From positions 26,287,881 to 26,351,880 of the forward strand of contig JALJCS010000001.1 of NCBI GenBank assembly GCA_023055355.1: DNA of 64,000 bases. The letters are read 5' to 3'. Positions within the stretch are counted from its first letter, which is position 1. Every line of letters starts with the position of its first letter. The notes below the pieces were generated by a model. The model was not told where the DNA came from. It worked only from the letters and a program-made list of their open reading frames with translations, and ran no database searches. Below are positions 38,445-51,079 of this stretch, piece after piece. The position numbers were made by a program, and so were the translations under genes. This DNA is from Agelaius tricolor. Lineage: Eukaryota > Chordata > Aves > Passeriformes > Icteridae.

Positions 38445-41400
38445 GGTGACAGGTGTGGTGGATTTTTTCTCAGAACATCTGACCAGTGCTCAGGCTGGTT
38501 TTGTGGACATTTCAAAAATCTAAGCAATTCAAACATCAGTTTGAAGGCCAGATGTTAACAAAGACAGCAAAGGACAGATATTTTCCAGCTGACACATCTA
38601 GTACTGCTACCCAGGTATACTAGCTAGTTATGTGATATTAAATTTGCCTCATGGAGAAGCAGTGTAAGAATGTGCTCAAATGATAGGCACTGCAGTAATA
38701 ATAAATATGATCTTAGGTTGCCCATGCATATCACTTCAATGTGTCTGAGCTGGAATTTTGAGTTCCCGTCAAGGAGATGAATGATTGTAGACTCTGCCCT
38801 TTGCATCAAGGAAAACCACAAACCCATACAGAATACAAACACATCTTTCTCAATTTGTGACTCCTGGATTACTGTGGAAGGTGTAATATGTATCTAGAAC
38901 TTGACTTCCACTACAGCTGTTGTGTAAGGTAAGATAAAAGCTGGTTAGACACTTTTGCAAGCTTTTCTCTAGAAAGTCCTAGCAGCCCCAATAAACGTGT
39001 TTGTTGAGAGTTAAAGTCCTCTGTTTACAATGCTCTGTTGCTTCAGTTGAGGGGTTTTTTTTGGAAGAAAACTAACATATACATGGAATATATTTTAACT
39101 GTTAAAGGTACTTCCTTCTCCTTAGTTCACCTAAAGATCAAATAACTGAAAATGAAAGAGTTTTGTACTTAGGGGTTTTTATTGAAGCATGTTAGATGGC
39201 TGTGCTCTTCAACCTCCTCTCTTCCTAAAGCTGGCTGTTTGCAAAGCTGCCCAGCATAACAGATGGAGAGATGATTCCACATTTCTCTGCTTGACTTGTG
39301 CTGAGTATAACTCTGATCTGTTACAGAATAGAGAAGTAAGTGCTTGCCAAGGATCTCCCAGTAGGCAAATGCAGATGGAATACACACGTTCTGAATTCCA
39401 GTAAGGCTGGCTTTTGTGGTCTTCCTTCATCTTCTGCTTGTATAATACAACAAAGTTTGATTTCCTCATCAGCCAGATGAGCAGTCTCTGCTTCAGGCAT
39501 TCACATGTACCATTGTAGCTGTCTGTATGTCTGCTCAGCCACAGAGCACGGAACAGGAAAGGGCTGCTGAGAGCAAATATCACTTAAGCTACCATTGCTG
39601 CCAAGATACCCACACAGCCATAATATGAATTTACTGATCTAAAGCTCACCTGCAGGTGAGTCACAGTCAATTTAGGAATTACAAAAGTGCAAATATGTAT
39701 TAAAGACAGGTCTGTGGGATGAAGGTTCAGAATCCCTTTTGTAAGATGTATCAAAAAGCAGCTTTCTGATGCTGTAACTTATGTCCATCATTTGTGAGGT
39801 GATGGTTAAAAGTATGGGCCTAATTAGAATGCTAAGCTCATGGCATTTTCAAGCTTTTAGGCAAGTGGGAAATACTGGTCTAACAGCATACTCCTGTTGG
39901 AAATTCATCATTTTATAGTTTAAATTACTAATTGGCTATAGAACTTTTAACTGCAAACTTCAACTTGCTTAACTCAACTTTGACTGGAACCCCAAGCAAA
40001 TTTATTTCAAGGCATTTAGCTTTTCAGGAAGTTCTGGGTTTTTCTTCTAAAACACAGCGGAAAGATACTTTTGTAGATTTTTCAAAAGCATAATATTGTA
40101 TTAAGTGCTTCAAAAAGGATAAGGCACCTACATTTCTTCATAGAGTTCTTAGTTTTGAACTTCGGTTACTTCTCCTTAGTTTAACTGATTAATATGAATG
40201 TTTTAGTGCAGCTTCCATGTTTGAAAAGGGGGGAAAAGAGTTCACCAAAAGCCCCCACGCCTGCAAATCCACAAATCAAGACTTTGTTCAGTCTTGGTTC
40301 TGTATAGAATGAAGAACCACTTAGCAAATGTAGAGATGGATGAAGAACTCTCTCTGTAGGATGGAAGTTGTGCATTGTATCAAGTAAGCAAGCAGAAAAT
40401 AATTCCTTGTTTAGTTTTGACTTTGTCATATAGGTACAATAAGGAAGAGTTACTGCATGAATTTGCAGCACTTGTGCATTCCCCTGTGCTCTCACTTTCC
40501 CCAAAAAGTCAAGTATCCCAGTGAAAAGCTCTTTAAGAAAGGGATGTTACCTTAGGTTTACTGTATGTTGGAAGCATATCCTTGAGGTAGGTTGAGTTTA
40601 CTAGCTAACCTGTGGATACACTGCTGCTCTTTTCTTTCCCCCTCCTTCTGTCTCTTTTGCAAAATCTTCCTATGTGTGGGACCCAGCTTACAGTTCTGGG
40701 GGACAGTATTGGCAGTGGTGGTATTGTGCTGTCATAGGGTGGATCAGGGCACACCAGATTATAGCTCTTTCTGTTGATGCTCAGTCAATGAGTTGATTTG
40801 TTTGTTTGCTTATTTTAAAGCAGCTGTGATTTGATTATCAATGAAAGGTCAGAGTCCAGGTCTAGCTGGTTGTGAGGCAGAATAAACACAGTTTTTTTCT
40901 GGTACTTCTCTGGCCAGAGTTCGGAAACTTGCAAAGGACTGGGTGTTGTAGTGGATTTGTTTGTTTCAAACATTTGGATTCAGCTTGAGGAACATTAGTG
41001 CTTTGCAACCAGCATTATTAAGTATGTATTTAATCATCAGGAAAACCAGCATTTGGTGCCTACACTCTGTAAAATAACATGATAGGGTTCTTCAAATTTC
41101 TCTGGACTGTGTAATTTTTTTTCTTAATGATCTTATTTTTGAATAGTGAGTTTAGTTCTTTAGCAGTGAATTACTTATGATGGCTTTGTCTGTTTAGTCT
41201 TACCTTCTGAAGAAAATCCTGTAAACATGGTCAAATTGAAATGCTTTATTAGCCCAGGAAAATTTAAGTTTTCTCGATTAAAAACTATCCTACTGTAGGG
41301 TGCAGGTGTATAGTAGCAGAAGAGTTTACTGAACTAACTTAGTCCTACTAAAATATTACACATTTACATAGTATGAAGCCTTAAGTAGCTCAAATAAAAT

Positions 41401-43682
41401 GTTTAATACATCTTGTAATTTTGTTAAGCCTTTAATAGGAAGCATTCAGCTTTATTCTTGTGATGTAATTTATGATGAGCAATCTGAACAAGACATTTAC
41501 ATCTGTGTGTTGTGAGCATTTTTGGCATTTAAATTGTTAGGAGATGGACATAATGGTTTGTTATCCCAAAGCTGTATCATGAATCTAAATGTCTTTTCAT
41601 ACTGAGAGCAAACAAGCCATGCAGCTTACTTGGAGAGGTAAGAGTCACTACTGTGCAAATGAGATAGAAGTAGTGTCCCTTCTTTGTTGTGCCATATTCA
41701 ATGGTGGAGGCTATGTCTTAAGGTGCTTTTGTGTTTTGGGACACTGAATACTGTATTCCTCACTTCTGAGAAGTGAGATAGTGTTCTTAGAATTTGTATA
41801 AATGCAATCATACTCTGAGGTAAAATGCTCTTAGCCCAAAATATCTATTTTGGAATCTGCTGTATTGTAAGCAGCCTTCAGCATAAAGTCATCCTGGTCT
41901 AAGGAATGCTTTCACATCCTCTGTAGAGTGGAATCTGGGAGGGCTCAAGGCTCTTGTTTCTGAAAAACAGAATGCTCATCTTCCAGGGCTGCTTTTGTGA
42001 GTTGGCTGCTTTTAAAGGCCACTGGCCACAGAAGCACTGAGGCTGCTGAGCACTTGGTGCAAGCACCTTGTGATGCTCCCAGCTGGGGGCATGTGCTGAA
42101 AGTGGGAGACAGTGCATGGAGGGAGCTGTGTCCTGGCCACATGCTTTGTGTCTGTGCCCTAAAACCTTGTGTGTTGAAGTAGAGCTGTTCTACACAACTT
42201 TGTGATTTTGCACCAGGTGTGTTCCATTTTACTCCCTGAAGTTCCTTGATGTGTAACCAACTTTTTTACTGAATCTTTTTTACCTTCTGGGGAGGGCTTT
42301 TGCCTTGTAGTTCAATACAGTGATTTAGGATGCTTTGTCAGAGTTCATTAATGGTTTAGTGGATGCTGCTTAAGGTGTAGTTATACAATACTTGGAACAA
42401 ATATGGATTGGCAGCAGGTCCCAGTTCTGCATTTCTGGCGGGCACTTGTCTGATCAAGCATTTCCTAAGCTGGTTCGGAGACCTCAAGTGACAGAAGATA
42501 ATTGACTTTTTCTGGATTAGTTTGGTTCCTTGAACATTCCATCCTATTGTGGTGCGTAAGAAGAGAGAATTCTGGGGAAAACTCGGGGCCTGCAATAGTG
42601 TAGAGCTACAGGCATGGAACTTACTGAACTCCTGCAATTCTTCAAAAGGGGTAAAGTAGTCCTTTTGAGCAATTTTGTGCCTATGACTCTTGTTAGTAGT
42701 TGAAAAGCACTATTTAGTGTTTGGAAGAGGCGAGCCATAATGAAATGTTGTCGTAGCTCCATTCCTCCATCAGTGGGCTTAAAGTCAAGGTCAGCAGTAA
42801 GTCTCCTTTATCACTCAGCTCATCCAAAGTGCTGTTATCAGTTTAAAATCTTCACTATCACTCTGAAACTTCTATTTCCCTCCTGTCCCAGAGAAAGCTG
42901 ACTGTTATCCAGCATTTTTCCTATGATAGTTCCTTCTACCAGTGTTTTCTTAAGCCAATTCTGTAAGATGCAGTGGTTTATAAGCTTAAATATGTAGTCC
43001 CTGATCCATGGAGGATTTTGGGTGTTTGCATCCTGTTCAAAACAATGCGTAGATGCTGTTGTTGATCCACATATCTGAACTGTTGGTTATTCACTATTTT
43101 TACATTTTAAGGTGAATTTCTAGTTAATTTTATAGAAACTATTTTTGAAGAAATGCAATGATTTGTATTACAGAGGATCTGAAATACTTTTGCAGTTGGA
43201 ACTTATTGCTTTTGTTTTAAACTCTTGTGCATTTTTACATCTAAGGAAGCAGAATAAAGAGCTCACAAATTACCCATGCTGCACATGGTGGGTTTAAGTC
43301 ATGTCAAACACTCAAGGAGTGTACTCTGTCATCTGAGTAGGTGAATAAAATTAAGACAGCACAGTGATGCTAGCAGGTATGCAAAAGCTATTCCTTCTGT
43401 TACTGAATTTAGGGACTTGAATGGCAGGTAATAGGCTGATGACTTTTTAAGTGCTTGTCAGTGTTGGTGAGGGAAATAGAGAAAAATATTAATCTGATTC
43501 TTTGTTAGCATAAATCTTGAATATGGTGTTTAGAGAGTTTGCTGAAAGGTCTTTGCACCTCCAGGCATGGCTTTAGTTCAAACACTTCTATTTAGGAAAA
43601 AGTTGTATTCATGAAAAAATTAATGTACAAATCTGTTGTACGCCATCTGGAGTAGCTAACTACTTCCTTTGTTTCTTTCTAG

Positions 43683-43827
43683 GAAATACCAAAATAAAGC
43701 AGATGTTGTGTCCTGTACTGTTATCTCAAGGTTTTGCAAGTCATTCTGTTACGTGCTTCTTGGCAGCAGGAATGTAAACTAATTCTTTCAGCACTGAACT
43801 AGAACCTTGACAAGGTTAAAATTACAG
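43683..43827 (+). other. Candidate internal non-coding exon in intron 1 (145 nt, strong splice sites)
   Basis: A long pyrimidine tract and acceptor (CTTCCTTTGTTTCTTTCTAG, AG at 43681-43682) opens the block. A near-consensus donor (TTACAG|GTAAGA, GT at 43828) closes it. The exon is not open throughout in any frame I followed. It has one ATG-to-stop frame (43703-43777). The combination suggests a real alternative 5' UTR exon of PPM1B or an exon of an overlapping non-coding RNA. It lies about 15 kb upstream of exon 2 in the same orientation. Not shown by sequence alone. Confidence 0.4.
43703..43777 (+). other. Short ORF inside the 145-nt candidate exon
   Basis: ATG at 43703 to TAA at 43775-43777, 24 codons, with A at -3. 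If the candidate exon is spliced into PPM1B mRNA this would be an upstream ORF. Nothing suggests the peptide itself is conserved. Confidence 0.25.
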
Positions 43828-45065
43828 GTAAGAAGGAATTCTGCCACTTGGATATTTATGGGAATATGTTATTCCTTTGACTGTGTTTTTAATTTGCAGT
43901 TTGTAATTGACACGGATTTAATGGAAATTTGAGATTGGGTAAAATGATATTTTTTCTACTTTAAATGTATTTGAATTTTGCTTACTGTTATTTTTTATAG
44001 GGAGAAAATACAATTTCAAGTACAGCTTCTTTCTGTTACAATACAAAACAGTGTTAATAAATGGGGGACAGGGAATTGTAATTTTTCACCACCTAAAATG
44101 TCTGCTGACCACATTTTGGAGAAATGATGTTCTCACACTGAAGACTGTAATGTGTCAGTAAAAGTCATGAAGTGTTTTGCCCACTATGTGTTGAGATCAG
44201 TTTACTGTCTGCATGTGGCTTTTTTCCCTACAAGGTCTGTATTTCCTTAAATGCACTAACAGCAGCAGTGCTACTTAAATTACCTGTTTTAATCAGTTAC
44301 AGAAAATTTCCCTTCCAAGGTTCCCTGAAGCTTCAGCTTTTGAACCACCTTTTCAAGGTTAAAGGTAGATGGCTTTTTCCAGGTCAATGAAAATGTTTTG
44401 GCTGCTGGTTTTCTGTCATTAACTTTATCTGACGATGACTGAGAACTCTTGTCACACTGTCACCTTCTTCTGAACTCATGTAGAGGGAACTAAGAGTCAA
44501 TGTTCTTTGAATCCTTTTTTAAAAAAGTATAAATACAATGCTGTAAGACCATAGTAATGGGGAAAAATTCCATATCACTACAAATACCTGTGATAGAGAT
44601 TGCCTATTTTGGGTTGTATGTTTCTGAAAGGTTTAGATCTGTTTTTAAACTGGGACTATTTGTTTTGAAGACTATCCTTGAAATGGGTTTATTACATGCG
44701 TCTGTCTTCAGGATTATGATCAAATGAAGGTTTTTGAGTCTTGATTACACATTTTAGTGTCTTTGACAGGAAGAGTTCTCTTTTCAGTAGTGGCAGGCAG
44801 GAGTCTGGACTGTTGGTCTGAAGCAGTCCTGTCTGTCTTACTCTGAAGTTCAATAATGGATAGGTTGTAAATCAGTGACAGGTTTGTGCCGAGGAAGTGG
44901 TGTGGGTTTTTCTGCTGCTAAAATGAAAGAGAGGTTCCAGTGTGGTTTGTTTTGAAGGTTTTTGTTAGTGTTGTGTTGAATGAATGTTTGTACTTATTTT
45001 GCAGTGATGTAACATGTTGAAAAAAGGCACAACCTTTTATACTGACTGTGCAAGTCACACTTTAT

Positions 45066-45120
45066 TTGAATGGACCTTTAGCACTCATCCAGCCCAACCC
45101 TTGTGTCTGGCTTCCTCAGA
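45066..45120 (-). mobile_element. CR1 3'-end fragment, minus strand
   Basis: The reverse complement reads GGGTTGGGCTGGATGAGTGC, then TAAAGGTCCATTCAAAT. This matches the CR1 3' end pattern (GGTTGGACTGGATGA..AAGGTCCCTTCCAAC). Only the last 50-60 bases are recognisable. Confidence 0.55.
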
Positions 45121-48100
45121 TTTTTGTGTGAATCAAGAAACCAGCCCTCAATTCTGTAAATAAAGGTGTATTGTTTTACTGTGGTTTTGCAGACCTGCTG
45201 CAGAACACTTATTCTGGTGTTTCAGACCTGTTTAGGAATAATTCACAGGTGATATGAAGAAGCGATTCATTGTTGCCCTATTCTCACAAAAGTGTATCTG
45301 AAACGTTTTGTAAACAGACTTTGAAAAAGGTGAGAAAAGTTGTCTTAAATGCCTAAATTTAGAGCAGGGGAGAACTCACTCCCAGTGACATAAAGTGTCA
45401 TGCTAATGACACATTTACACATGTAAAATTCTTCAGTTTTAATACCATTAGTGTAGTGGATAAATTTTGGTTCTTTTTCTTCAAAGTGTGAGGTGCCGTT
45501 TCTGTAGTAAAAACCTGGCTGCTGTTTGTTAGATTGATGATGGAAAAGGAGCAAACTAAATTTAACTCTAAGTACTTGGTCCTTTATTGAATTTAGAGAA
45601 CTAAAACAGCAGTTCTGCATAGAAATAATTGAAAACTTTATTTGTGAAAGATCACTTTTATGCTAAGCTAATTCTTTGTAGTATCCAAGTGCCACCTGTG
45701 CATCTGTTTTGAACAGCCCAGTAAATAAGTGAGAACCTGCTTATTGGTTATGGGAAATATGAGCAAGTATGGACAAGGAATTTCACCAATTATCAGGGTA
45801 TATGAGTCTTGTCATAGTGTGGTCAGTAGGGATAGGCAGCAGTACAGTGCAGACTTCCACATGCTATAATAAAGGCACACTGAGTTGCAGGGTTTGAGTT
45901 AAGGACAAAATGTGATTTCAAGGATGATAAGCCTGCACAGGCAATATTTGAATTAAACAGGTAGGCCTATTTCATTGCAGTGCCAGTGCACCAAATTTCT
46001 GTTCCAAGAAAATGGTACAAGAGCATGAATGCTGACTTAGGCTGAGCTGTCTTTACTTCTAGACTTCAGCTTCCATCCTGTTCCTGGGCAGGTGCTGGCA
46101 GCAGGAGTCTGCTTTGCACTGTCTGGGCCCAGCCTTGTTGTGTTTACTGAACCAGCCTGGATATTTGCCTATTGTTATGTGCTACTTTTTGTGTAGTTAC
46201 TCTGTACTTCAGATAAACCATTTGCAGGTAACAAATGGGATTGAATTTCCCAGTCTTCTTAGTGTTTGGAGTAAGTCTTGGTAAAGAAAAGCTGAATATG
46301 TAATCTGAAAACCTAAGATGAGTGACATTAAGACATTGACAAGAGTAGTCTCTTTCTTACTGAGAATGACACTGCATACTTCTTCAGTTAAGTGCCTAGC
46401 AGTGGTGCTAATCTGAGCTAAGGGCTGCTGGTAATCAGAAGTCACACTGGCAAACATGCAATTCTGTGTAGCTAAGAAAAGCACTGCATGTTTTTTAAAG
46501 TTCTCATTTGGCCACAGAACTGTGTCAAATTGACTTCTGCAACTTAAATAAAAAAGAAGTTGCAATATAAAGGGTCTGGGAGTAAAAAATACAGCAACCT
46601 GGGCACTGATGATCTTGTATTAAGTGTGGTAATTAGAAAGCTAGATGCAGAGTCCACTTTCAAGGTTTCTGTGAAGTTCATCTTGAATATCTGAGGTATG
46701 ATCTCAAACTTTGTAGCTGTTGAGCTGCATTCCAGGAAAATAAGAAGCCTCAGCATAAAGTATGCAGTTTGCCCCTGGGAGACAGATGGTTGCCACATAA
46801 GCTGAGCTGAAAAATCTGTAGTTAAGTAGCATCATCCATATTTTAGTAAAGTTCAAGAAAGCAGACTATAAAACTAATCTCTGAAAGCACCACAAGCATG
46901 TTTTTCTTGTGTTAACATAGCTAGAAAGGTTATAGCCCTTAACCTAGCTCCTGGTGCTCCTTTCTATTTATTTGTCTTTTCTGTTGAAGGTTACAGCCCC
47001 CTTGGATCTGCTGTCTAAGCTGCTGGCTTCCAAACCCACTGCAGTCAAAGTCGCAAAGTTTCAAAATACTAAAGCTAACTTTGCACTTCTTCAGTGAAAC
47101 AGTTCAAAGAGTAAGGGCAAAAACACCTCAGCCAGCAGTTCTGAAAGAAAAGAAATTGCTGGCACAATGTAGTAGTGATGAGTAGCTGAGGCAGAGCAGA
47201 AGCATTCATGTTTTCAGATCCTGCTACTGACATTGAAAATAGGTGTGAATATAGAGCATTAAATTATGCCTGTGATTGTTTTGTGCCTCCAGACCAATTT
47301 GAAATAGCTGAAGTTCATTCTGAAATCTTCATCTCCTTTGTAACTTGCTGGTTTAAAAGTAGTGTGGTGGGGGAACGTAGTATTTTGTTTATCTTTGTTA
47401 TTTGTTCTTTTCCCCAACTGTTGTAACAATGTTGTGGTGAATTTAATATAAAAATTACAGTTGTAGCTCCTAGGCATGTATGCTACCTGGTACTAGGGAT
47501 GGCCTGCAAAATTTTTTTGAATTCCTGGTTTAGAAGTCTCTTTGGCTTCTTTCTCAACATCCTGGCAGGAAAAGTTTTTCGTAGGAAGCTCTGTATTGGC
47601 ATTTTATGTTGATACTTATTTTCTTTCTGTCAGGATCTCTGGTCACCTGACATCCTTCCTAAAGCCAACACCCATGGCCACAGATCACCTAAAACCAAAC
47701 CCAAATCCTCCAGATAAAACCCAGGAATGGTAAAAACTGCTCTTCTGTGTAGTTCATTTTTAAGTGAAAATAAAATATTCAGATCTTACTCTTGCAATAA
47801 TTTGTTTGGCAGTATTTGTGGCTATGTAGTTGGAGTAGCTGTTACAGCCAACCTCCAACAATATTGGCCTAATGTAAATTCATGTAGTGCCAGTATTTTT
47901 AAGGTCAGTAAGTTAGAAGAAAGACTAAGTTTTCTGGGATCAAAAATCAAAACTATCTGCAGTGTGTGTAGACAGATGTACTGTGTAAAGTCTATATGTC
48001 CACATAACACACACTAGAGAGAGAGTGCAGTGTGGATACAGAGGAGCTTTCTACCAGGACTAAACTTGGATTTTTAAAATTTTTTTTACTTAAACCAGAG

Positions 48101-48569
48101 AAGTTATTTCCTGCACTTTCCATAAGTTTTGAAATTGTTCATCCCGGATACTTTGATTATTTATTTGTCCTTTACATCTTTAATATCTAGTGCATCATTT
48201 TTTCTTTTGAAATGTCATTCTTTTTTTATAGTGGAGCACATGTGCTTTGTAACAGGAAACTCTGGCACTGTTTCTTTTCCACAGCACTGACTTATTAGAA
48301 ATGACTAGCCTGTTGAGTGAATCCTTCTGAGGAAGAAACATTTTACAGTACACTTTTATGACCTAAGCCCAAAAGATTTATGTTGGACCATTCTCATTTT
48401 ATGAAAAGATACAGTATTGCCTTTGGGACTGTTAGCCATCAAGGTGGTATTAGTTTAGTTCTGATGTTTTTTATGAAACTGACATGCGATGGGAAAATTA
48501 TTTTATAGTATCTACAGAAACTTTGATTATGGCTTTTAGACCTTTGTAATCTAATTATGTGTTGGTTGC

Positions 48570-49096
48570 TGTCATGGTTTAACCCTAGCCAGCAACTAAG
48601 CACTGCACAGCTGCTTGTTCACTCCACCCCCTCTCTTCCCAGTGGGATGGGAAAGAGAATCATAAAAATCAGAAAATTCATGGTTGAGACACAGGCTTCT
48701 TAATAGGACAGGGAAGGAAGAAAAATAATTAAAATATGCAAAACAAGTGATTCACAATGCAATTGCTTACCATTTGCCAACCAATGTGAGCAGTAGCCCC
48801 TGGCCAGCTTCGTCCCCAGTTTATCCATTGAGCATGATGTCACAGATTTTGGAGTATCTCTGGCCACTTTGGGCCAGCTGTCATGGCTGTGTCCCCTCCC
48901 AACTACTTGTGCCACTCTGGCCTTCTCCTTTGGCAGGATATGAGAAGCAAGAAAGTCCTTGACTAATATAAACACTACATAACACACTGATATTTTTAGT
49001 TGTTGCTATCAACTTTATTCTCATACTGTATCCAAACCACAGCTCTATACCAGCTATGAGGAAGACAGTTAATTAACTCTATGCCACCTGAAAGCA
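48570..49096 (-). repeat. 3' LTR of the minus-strand ERV
   Basis: In minus orientation it starts TGCTTTCAGGTGGCATAGAG and ends in CCATGACA, aligning along its length with the LTR at 53027-53571 (shared blocks include the GTTTAACCC..CAGCAACT end, AGCATGATGTCA and CTCATACTGTATCCAAACCACA). It is clearly diverged from its partner. The TATA-like element of the partner is eroded here (TTTATCCATT near 48820 on the plus strand). Confidence 0.87.
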
Positions 49097-50580
49097 GGGC
49101 TATATCCATTTGCATCCTAGCAGGTCCCACACCTTCCAATACACCCAAGTAATCACTATCACCTTTCATGTATTTTGATATATACACAGAGATACCATTC
49201 CCATACTGTATGGGCCATCCTTTCAGAATGTGTGTTGAGTTTTAGTCCATGAGTTTTGGCTTTGTCTGTTGTAGTAGTCCTTCAGGGCGGGAGAGAATGT
49301 GTGTAGTGTTGGATTGTTTTATGCTGAAGCCAGCGCTAGTTCCATCACTGCTATGCATGTCTGGTTCTATCATCAAAATTCCATTCTTCATTAGGCTGGG
49401 TAATGCTATTACAATACCCTTGATATGGCATTCAACAGCAGTGGAAGTGATGACCTACAGTATTTTATAGCAAACAATATAATACAGTTCAAATCATTCA
49501 CTGTTCTTACCCAGAATCAAATCCCCTGGAGGTACCCATAAGACTTCCGTATCCTTCTGTGTTACCCACCAAGTGCACCCAGTCCTTGAGCAAATGCAGT
49601 CCTGTGGATGATAACTGGGTCTCCTGTTCAGGTTCTTTACCTTTTTAATTTTATGGCAAAACCAGTTTACAGAAGGATTTGAACCACTTTTCCTTCTCTC
49701 AAAAACTTCTATTATTGTATTGCCTCACACAATATTGCCATCAATGTATTAAATGTTCTAGAGCTTTGCTTTGTTTCAAATACTGTTTAGATCACTCCAT
49801 GGCTAATAGTAGGTCTGTGTTTCCACCCCTGGAATTCCAGGTATGCTGGATGGGCCTGCACTCTATTGCCAGTGGCTTGAGAAAACTGCACTAGCGGTAT
49901 CAATTGTGCTTGGCTGCCTCTGACTCCAGTTTGTATTGAAGTTCCAGCAGGTCTGGCACAGCTGGACTCAGAGGTGGCACGGCTTTGTCCAGGCCATGAC
50001 AGCGTACCGTTAGTCTACACTGGCCATATGGGACTGTTAGAGGGTGAGTGATTCCTGCTGATTGCTCCTTGGCTCTCCATGTGGCAGATCAACTTATGGA
50101 TGGTGTCAGGGTGTCTTGGTTGGTGTGATTCCGTGTCCAGTGCACCATTGTGATGGCACCTGTTGTTCTTTGACCACACCAGAAGTGTCCTCTGGGAGAT
50201 GGGAGGAGGTAGATAGCTGTTTCATTTCTACTGTCTCCAAGGCAGCTATAGCAAAAGCCCAGCAGTACCTTTTGAGTCCTTGGAAGCACACCCTTGTGAG
50301 GCAGTCTAGGCAAAGGATGCTCTGGAGCCTCAGGGCCAGTCACAATGGAGTGCTTTTGCTACTCATTCCCTGTCGGCCTTACTTTCACCTCCAACAGAGT
50401 TAGCTGTTGGGATTGCCCTGCCACTCCAGAAACAGAGATGGTGCCTGCCCCTGTGCAGCAGTGTTTGCTGGAGCCTTTGACTCCTGTGGCTCTGCTGTGC
50501 TCATCCAATCCACACGGTCCACTAAACCCAGCTGTTTCTTTTCTCCACCTGGCTGGAGGCAGGGCCCCTCCAGTCCTGGT
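49097..50580 (-). pseudogene. ERV pro/pol remnant (protease and start of reverse transcriptase), disabled
   Basis: Reading the minus strand from 50580 downwards, a protease-like stretch (to about 50359) is followed by the first part of a reverse-transcriptase-like region spread over several frames (about 49.7-50.35 kb). The homology then stops before the catalytic YXDD region, and only unassigned 3' sequence follows to the LTR. Many stop codons and frameshifts are present. Assignment rests on recalled family resemblance and on the position between gag and the 3' LTR. It is non-functional. Confidence 0.65.
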
Positions 50581-51079
50581 TGTAGTATCCAGTTCTAGGC
50601 CACTCAGTTTGGGAAGGACATTGAGATGCTTGAGCGGGTCTGGAGGGGGGCAACAAGGCTGGTGAGGGGCTTGGAACACAAGCCCTGTGAGGAACAACTG
50701 AAGGAGCTGGGGTTGTTTAGCCTGGAGAACAGGAGACTCAGAGGTGACCTTAGCACTCTCTACAACTTCCTGAAAGGTGGCTGTAGTCAGGTGGGCATTG
50801 GTCTCTTTCACCAGGCAGCAACTCAGAATGAAAGGACGCAGACTTAAGCTGAGCCAGGGGAAATATAGATTGGATATTAGGAAAAAGTTTTTTACAGAAA
50901 GGTTGATCAAGTACTGGAATGGTCTGCCTGGGAAAGTGGTAGAGTCCATCCCTGGATGGGTTTAAAAAAAGACTGGATGTGGCACTTGGTGCAATGGTCT
51001 AGTTGAGGTGGTACAGTCTGGGGTAGACTTGATGATCTTAAAGGTCTCTTCCAACCTCTTGATTTGGTGTGATTCTGTG
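50581..51079 (+). mobile_element. CR1 LINE inserted into the ERV
   Basis: A 5'-truncated CR1 in plus orientation, opposite to the ERV: TCCAGTTCTAGGCCACTCAG, AAGGACATTGAGATGCTTGAGCGGGTC, GGAGCTGGGGTTGTTTAGCC, GGAAAAAGTTTTTTACAGAAAGG, ACTGGAATGGTCTGCCTGGG and TCTCTTCCAACCTCTTGATT. It ends near GTGATTCTGTG. It separates the gag-like from the protease-like part of the ERV, so it inserted after the provirus. No coding domain remains. Confidence 0.95.

Noticed and set aside
41760..41785. Palindrome CTCACTTCTGAGAAGTGAG
   Set aside because: Arms of 9 bp around a single central base. It cannot form a normal hairpin and is within chance expectation.
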